Assembly (NCBI GenBank): GCA_025937075.1
Contig: JAICSD010000132.1
Location: forward strand, 1-9,911
Origin: Vicinamibacteria bacterium
Lineage (GTDB): Bacteria > Acidobacteriota > Vicinamibacteria > Vicinamibacterales > 2-12-FULL-66-21
Direction of reading: 5' to 3'
DNA: 9,911 nt
Shown here piece by piece: positions 7,114-9,911 of this stretch. Both the position numbers and the translations under genes were made by a program. A model generated the notes under the pieces. The model saw nothing but the letters and a program-made list of their open reading frames with translations. It was not told where the DNA came from and searched no databases. How positions within the stretch are numbered: the first letter of the stretch is position 1; each line of letters opens with the position of its first letter.

Positions 7114-7685
7114 GGACGCGCGGTGGATTTCCGCGCGACGTCGCCCACCCGAACGATTCCGGCCCGGACGACGCGCGCGTTGATCCCGCGCAAGTGAAGC
7201 TGACGGCCAACTTGTGAGTTCACGAACTTCATGGCATCGAGCCCGAAGCGCCCGACGAACTTCTGGCAGCCGGTATGCGGCTGGTCGCTGACTTCGATTA
7301 CTGCGGATCCCAGTTCGAGGCGCGTACCGGGCGGCAGGTTGTCGTCGGTGAGATCCATGTCGATGAACAGCTGATCGCCGGCAAGCGCCCAGCGAGCGCG
7401 GTGCTGCGCGACGAGCGCGACTACCCTCGCGTTCATGATGTTGAGCTGCATGTCCGGATGCGGCGAGCCGTCCATGGTGCGCGAGCTCTTGCGATCCTTC
7501 CACGTGTCGCCGACGAGGCCGACGAGCGGATCCAGATGGCCCTGCAGGAGCACGTCGCGCTCGCCGATGCGCGGACGGCGCACGATCAACTCGAGCACAC
7601 CCGTATCCTTCGGCGACCGCCTGATGTGATCGAGCCCCGCTTCGAGCTCCTCCATCGTCAAATGACGATCAATCTTCTGGTGCAT
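7110..7685 (-). CDS. MOSC-domain protein
   Basis: A 191-residue stand-alone MOSC (molybdenum cofactor sulfurase C-terminal) domain protein. Such proteins deliver or use sulfur on the molybdenum cofactor, or act in amidoxime/N-hydroxyl reduction, and bind the cofactor through a conserved Cys. Here the motif is HTGCQKFVGRFG (137-148) with C140, preceded by PPGTRLELGSAVIEVSD (118-134), a typical MOSC beta-barrel segment. The N-terminal third (PRIGERDVLLQGHLDPLVGLVGD) fits the same family. Two starts are possible: ATG 7685, used here and 2 nt after the stop of the upstream gene, or TTG 7691, which overlaps that stop (TTGA). Neither has a clear Shine-Dalgarno, as expected for a coupled gene. Its own stop overlaps the start of the large fusion gene, linking the two tightly. 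The substrate is unknown, and no molybdoenzyme is encoded in the window. Confidence 0.88.
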   Translation of the reverse strand: MHQKIDRHLTMEELEAGLDHIRRSPKDTGVLELIVRRPRIGERDVLLQGHLDPLVGLVGDTWKDRKSSRTMDGSPHPDMQLNIMNARVVALVAQHRARWALAGDQLFIDMDLTDDNLPPGTRLELGSAVIEVSDQPHTGCQKFVGRFGLDAMKFVNSQVGRQLHLRGINARVVRAGIVRVGDVARKSTARP

Positions 7686-7687
7686 GC

Positions 7688-8824
7688 TCAACGCGACACG
7701 AGGTCGCCGTACCGCTGGAGGCGGCCGCTTGCGGTTTCGGTCAGAAGCGTCTCGATCAGCTGGACCTGCGACACGCTTCCGTCCCCTGGCCGCGGCGTCG
7801 TCCGCCCGAAGTAGCGGAAGACGGAACGGATCAGGACGCTCGAGGAGTTGTGCGGCAGACGCGCGAGGTTTTCCACGAATCGTTCGAATGTCCCTTCACC
7901 AAACAGATAGAATTCCACGTTCGAGACGTAGAACACCGACATTCGCTCGCCGCGGCTCTCCAGCGCCTTCGCGATGGCCACCATGGCCGTCGCGCCCGAC
8001 ACGTCACCCACGACGGGGATGACGAGATCCCTGGCCTGCAGGTTCTTGACGAACTCGAATGCGTCCTCCGTGGCGAGGAAATTCCCTTCATGTCCTTCGC
8101 TGTCCGTATCGACGAGCATCTGCCGGTATGTCGGGTAGTACATCTGCGGCGGCCGTCCGAGGCTCTGAAAACGCATCAACAGCCCGTCCGCGATGAACCG
8201 GCGATGAAACCTGTCGATGGTCTCGAAATCGTCCTTGGACAGCGGCACGCCGATGCGCGCGATCGCACCGTCCACGCGCGTCCGCAGCGCCGCGACGGCG
8301 GCGGGCTCGAAGGGCGTCTTGTCGATGTAATCGGCAATGCGCGCGATTGGAGCGGTGCGCCAGGTGTCGACGTCCGGCGGAACGGGCCGGCCGGTCAGGA
8401 GCGACAGGTACTCGACGCGCGTCCGCGCGAGGCCGAAGATCGCCTTGAACAGCAGGTGCAGCAGCAGATTGTCGCGCCGGATATCGATGATGAACGCGAC
8501 GGATGGCCGCACCTGGGCGATGTAGGTGAAGTTCTGATCCGGCCCAACGCCGATGTACGCGCCTCCCGAGATGTGCCGCCGCCGCAAGTCCGGCAGGACC
8601 TGAAGGTACGATCCCTCATTGGAGATCAGGTTATCGGTATCGAAATAGCCGCCCTTCTCGGAGAGCTCGGCGATCTGCCGCGCGAATGCCGAGGGAGCCT
8701 GCGTACGATTCTGGGCACCCGAGCGGCCGAGCAGCGCGCCCGCCGTCACGAGCAGCAGCACCGCCCCCGCGGCGATCTTCCGCGTGCGATGACCGCCGAT
8801 GGCGCTCGGCGTCGCGGCGTTCAC
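7688..8824 (-). CDS. Exported or membrane-anchored LIC_10091-like protein of unknown function
   Basis: A 378-residue protein I recognise only as one of a widespread conserved family, similar to Leptospira LIC_10091 and with a methyltransferase-like Rossmann fold. The N-terminus is basic (HRTRK, 12-16), followed by a hydrophobic segment AAGAVLLLVTAGALLG (18-33): a signal peptide or membrane anchor with a plausible cut near Gln38. Most conserved-looking parts are GGYFDTDNLISNEGSYLQVL (58-77), GAYIGVGPDQNFTYIAQVRP (88-107) and AFIIDIRRDNLLLHLLFKA (110-128). GVGPDQN and the following IDIRR look like a SAM motif I and the acidic end of strand 2. GDVSGATAMVAIAKAL (273-288) and SVFYVSNVEFYLF (296-308) complete the core. 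It starts at a GTG that overlaps the stop of the oxidoreductase gene (GTGA), with AGGAG 11 nt upstream. Biochemical role unknown. Confidence 0.85.
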   Translation of the reverse strand: MNAATPSAIGGHRTRKIAAGAVLLLVTAGALLGRSGAQNRTQAPSAFARQIAELSEKGGYFDTDNLISNEGSYLQVLPDLRRRHISGGAYIGVGPDQNFTYIAQVRPSVAFIIDIRRDNLLLHLLFKAIFGLARTRVEYLSLLTGRPVPPDVDTWRTAPIARIADYIDKTPFEPAAVAALRTRVDGAIARIGVPLSKDDFETIDRFHRRFIADGLLMRFQSLGRPPQMYYPTYRQMLVDTDSEGHEGNFLATEDAFEFVKNLQARDLVIPVVGDVSGATAMVAIAKALESRGERMSVFYVSNVEFYLFGEGTFERFVENLARLPHNSSSVLIRSVFRYFGRTTPRPGDGSVSQVQLIETLLTETASGRLQRYGDLVSR

Positions 8825-9792
8825 GACGCGTAGATCTCCTGCTCGATGCGAGCGACTTCCCTGCCGATCTCACCGTCGACGGCTGGTTCGCGCCCGTGGG
8901 CGACTGCCGCAACGAAGTCTTCGATGAGCGGCAGGTGGACATTCGCCTGCGTCGGATGCGTTTCGACCCGCTCGCCGCTCGCGGTCCTGAACACGATCTC
9001 GCCCTTGTTCAGCACTGGCACGTGGATCGATCCATCCGTTCCGAAGACGTCCAGCGTGTCCTTGAACTCCTGGGTTGCGTGAGAAACGCAGATCACGCCA
9101 AACGCGCCTTGATCGAACCGCAGCACGGCAACCGCCGTGTCTTCGACGTCACGCTCGAAGAGAACGCTCGACACGCCGCCGTCGGCGCCGCGAACGGGTC
9201 CAAAAAGATTCATCAGCACTTCGATGCGATGGCAGCCGAAATCGAACATCGGTCCGCCGCCCGCTCGCGCTTTGTCCAGAAACCACGCGCGCGGGTGATC
9301 GCGCGGCACGTCGAAGCGCTCGAACGCGCTGATCTGCGCGAACACGGATTTGCCGATCTCTCCAGATGCGAGCGCGCGCTTCAATCGCTCCACGACGGCA
9401 TAAAAGTGCCGATAGTACGCAATTCCGAGTTTCACGCCGTTGCTTCGGCAGGCGTCGATCATTCGATCGCACTCGCTCGTATCGAGCGCCATCGGCTTTT
9501 CGCAGAGCACGTGTTTGCCGGCGTCGGCTGCCGCGATCGTCTGCGGCGCGTGCAGATCGACAGGCGTTGCGATGTAGACGGCTTCGACGTCCGGGTCTTT
9601 CAGCAGGTCAGGCTCGTTCGCATATGCGGCCGCCGCGCCGAACTCCTGCGCAAATGCTGGGGCGAGGTTCGCACGCGCGCGCATGACCGCGGCAAATCTG
9701 CACAGGGGCGAATCGCGCAGCGCCGGGGCGACGCGCTTTCGGACGATATCTCCGGCGCCAATCAAGCCCCACCCGAGTGTCATCGCGCCCAT
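8821..9792 (-). CDS. Gfo/Idh/MocA-family NAD(P)-dependent oxidoreductase
   Basis: A 323-residue dehydrogenase of the glucose-fructose oxidoreductase / inositol dehydrogenase / MocA family, which oxidise or reduce hydroxyl groups on sugars, inositols or related compounds with NAD(P). The N-terminal Rossmann domain shows GLIGAGDIV (9-17) and ends in ATPVDLHAP (75-83) and the signature GKHVLCEKPMA (92-102), with the catalytic K99. The C-terminal domain has GGGPMFDFGCHRIEVL (178-193), the D184-x3-H188 pair being the usual catalytic Asp/His. Length is normal. ATG 9792 is used; ATG 9783 (MTLGWGL) is equally possible, and no good ribosome binding site supports either. It is the first gene of the run, directly downstream of the repeat block. 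The substrate cannot be read from sequence. Confidence 0.93.
   Translation of the reverse strand: MGAMTLGWGLIGAGDIVRKRVAPALRDSPLCRFAAVMRARANLAPAFAQEFGAAAAYANEPDLLKDPDVEAVYIATPVDLHAPQTIAAADAGKHVLCEKPMALDTSECDRMIDACRSNGVKLGIAYYRHFYAVVERLKRALASGEIGKSVFAQISAFERFDVPRDHPRAWFLDKARAGGGPMFDFGCHRIEVLMNLFGPVRGADGGVSSVLFERDVEDTAVAVLRFDQGAFGVICVSHATQEFKDTLDVFGTDGSIHVPVLNKGEIVFRTASGERVETHPTQANVHLPLIEDFVAAVAHGREPAVDGEIGREVARIEQEIYAS
8836..8840 (-). promoter_or_regulatory. Shine-Dalgarno-like AGGAG before the GTG start of the LIC_10091-like gene
   Basis: AGGAG in the transcript, inside the end of the oxidoreductase gene and 11 nt before the GTG at 8824. The spacing is longer than ideal, but together with the GTGA overlap it supports this rare start codon. 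Confidence 0.5.
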
Positions 9793-9803
9793 TAGGCTAT
9801 CAC

Positions 9804-9835
9804 TGCGGGTGCGGCGTGCGGGTGCGGCGTGCGGG
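9804..9835. repeat. Two and a half tandem copies of a 13-bp G-rich unit
   Basis: The unit TGCGGGTGCGGCG occurs at 9804-9816 and 9817-9829 without mismatch. A third partial copy (TGCGGG) starts at 9830 and leads into the heptad array. It lies only about 12-20 bp upstream of the oxidoreductase start codon, where a promoter or leader would be expected. Confidence 0.85.
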
Positions 9836-9911
9836 ATGGGGGAGTGGGGATTGGGGATTCGGGATTGAGGATTCGGGATTGGGGATTGGGGATTCGGGAT
9901 TGGGGATTCGG
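9832..9911. repeat. Heptad tandem repeat, GGGGATT/CGGGATT type, running off the window
   Basis: From 9846 to 9908 there are nine consecutive 7-bp units in perfect register: five GGGGATT, three CGGGATT and one GAGGATT. Two degenerate in-register units precede them (CGGGATG at 9832, GGGGAGT at 9839), and a partial unit ends at the window edge. The full length is unknown. G-runs of 3-4 spaced by ATT or ATTC fit the pattern of a G-quadruplex on the plus strand, which is the template strand for the genes here. Similar GGGATT heptads occur between genes in several high-GC bacterial groups. Confidence 0.92.

Larger units (their letters stand above)
2391..9792 (-). other. Probable seven-gene operon
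   Basis: Seven genes share one strand, with junctions (in transcription order) of GTGA overlap, 2-nt gap or TTGA overlap, ATGA overlap, 9-nt gap, ATGA overlap and 20-nt gap. No room is left for internal promoters or terminators between genes. Co-transcription and translational coupling are therefore expected. I could not find a convincing promoter in the short region between 9793 and the repeat block. Confidence 0.7.

Noticed and set aside
5530..7197. Long plus-strand open frame of 555 codons antisense to the fusion gene
   Set aside because: Arginine-rich, low-complexity translation without recognisable motifs, fully overlapping a strongly supported gene. Long antisense frames are expected in high-GC DNA.
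7114..7503. Upstream extension of the fusion gene frame
   Set aside because: The extension lies wholly inside the MOSC gene in another frame and translates to Arg/Ser-rich sequence. The ATG at 7113 is at the expected domain start and overlaps the MOSC stop.
8686..9795. Plus-strand open frame of 369 codons antisense to the oxidoreductase
   Set aside because: Its composition is typical of a shadow frame, and the opposite strand carries all the family motifs of Gfo/Idh/MocA.
9832..9911. CRISPR-like repeat array
   Set aside because: Units are 7 bp with no spacers, which is a simple tandem repeat and not a CRISPR array.

Overview
This window is high-GC bacterial chromosomal DNA. All eleven protein genes I can support lie on the minus strand, so transcription runs from high to low coordinates. 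I see no tRNA, rRNA, CRISPR array, transposase or phage gene. The gene mix (short TrmO/TsaA, stand-alone SWIB protein, LIC_10091-like protein, a DinB-like protein with an ALAHVGQ helix) together with the GGGATT-type heptad repeat suggests an Acidobacteriota-like soil bacterium, possibly class Vicinamibacteria. That assignment is inference with modest confidence.

Layout in transcription order. The right edge (9832-9911) is an in-register heptad repeat of the GGGGATT/CGGGATT type that runs off the window, preceded by two 13-bp direct repeats (9804-9829). A tightly packed run of seven genes follows: Gfo/Idh/MocA oxidoreductase (8821-9792), exported LIC_10091-like protein of unknown function (7688-8824), MOSC protein (7110-7685), a 984-residue kinase / M23-like / class III aminotransferase fusion (4159-7113), a SAM-methyltransferase-like protein (3349-4149), a DinB-like protein (2882-3352), and a TrmO/TsaA tRNA methyltransferase (2391-2861). 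Most junctions are 4-nt ATGA/GTGA overlaps or gaps of 20 nt or less, which points to one operon with translational coupling. A 228-bp spacer (2163-2390) follows, rich in hairpins and GCGA-type quasi-repeats. After it come a SWIB-domain protein with a very good ribosome binding site (1875-2162), an exported M20 metallopeptidase (444-1736), and the N-terminal 144 residues of a cysteine synthase/cystathionine beta-synthase (1-432), cut by the window edge.

The centre of interest is the fusion protein. Its C-terminal third closely resembles the ethanolamine-phosphate / phosphohydroxylysine phospho-lyases (AGXT2L family). Its N-terminal third is an aminoglycoside/choline-kinase-fold phosphotransferase. 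The obvious reading is one polypeptide that phosphorylates an amino alcohol and then eliminates phosphate and ammonia from it. The middle M23-like domain has lost the histidines of its zinc site, so it is probably a structural or binding module. The surrounding oxidoreductase, MOSC, methyltransferase and DinB genes do not form a pathway I recognise. Whether they serve the same metabolism is open.
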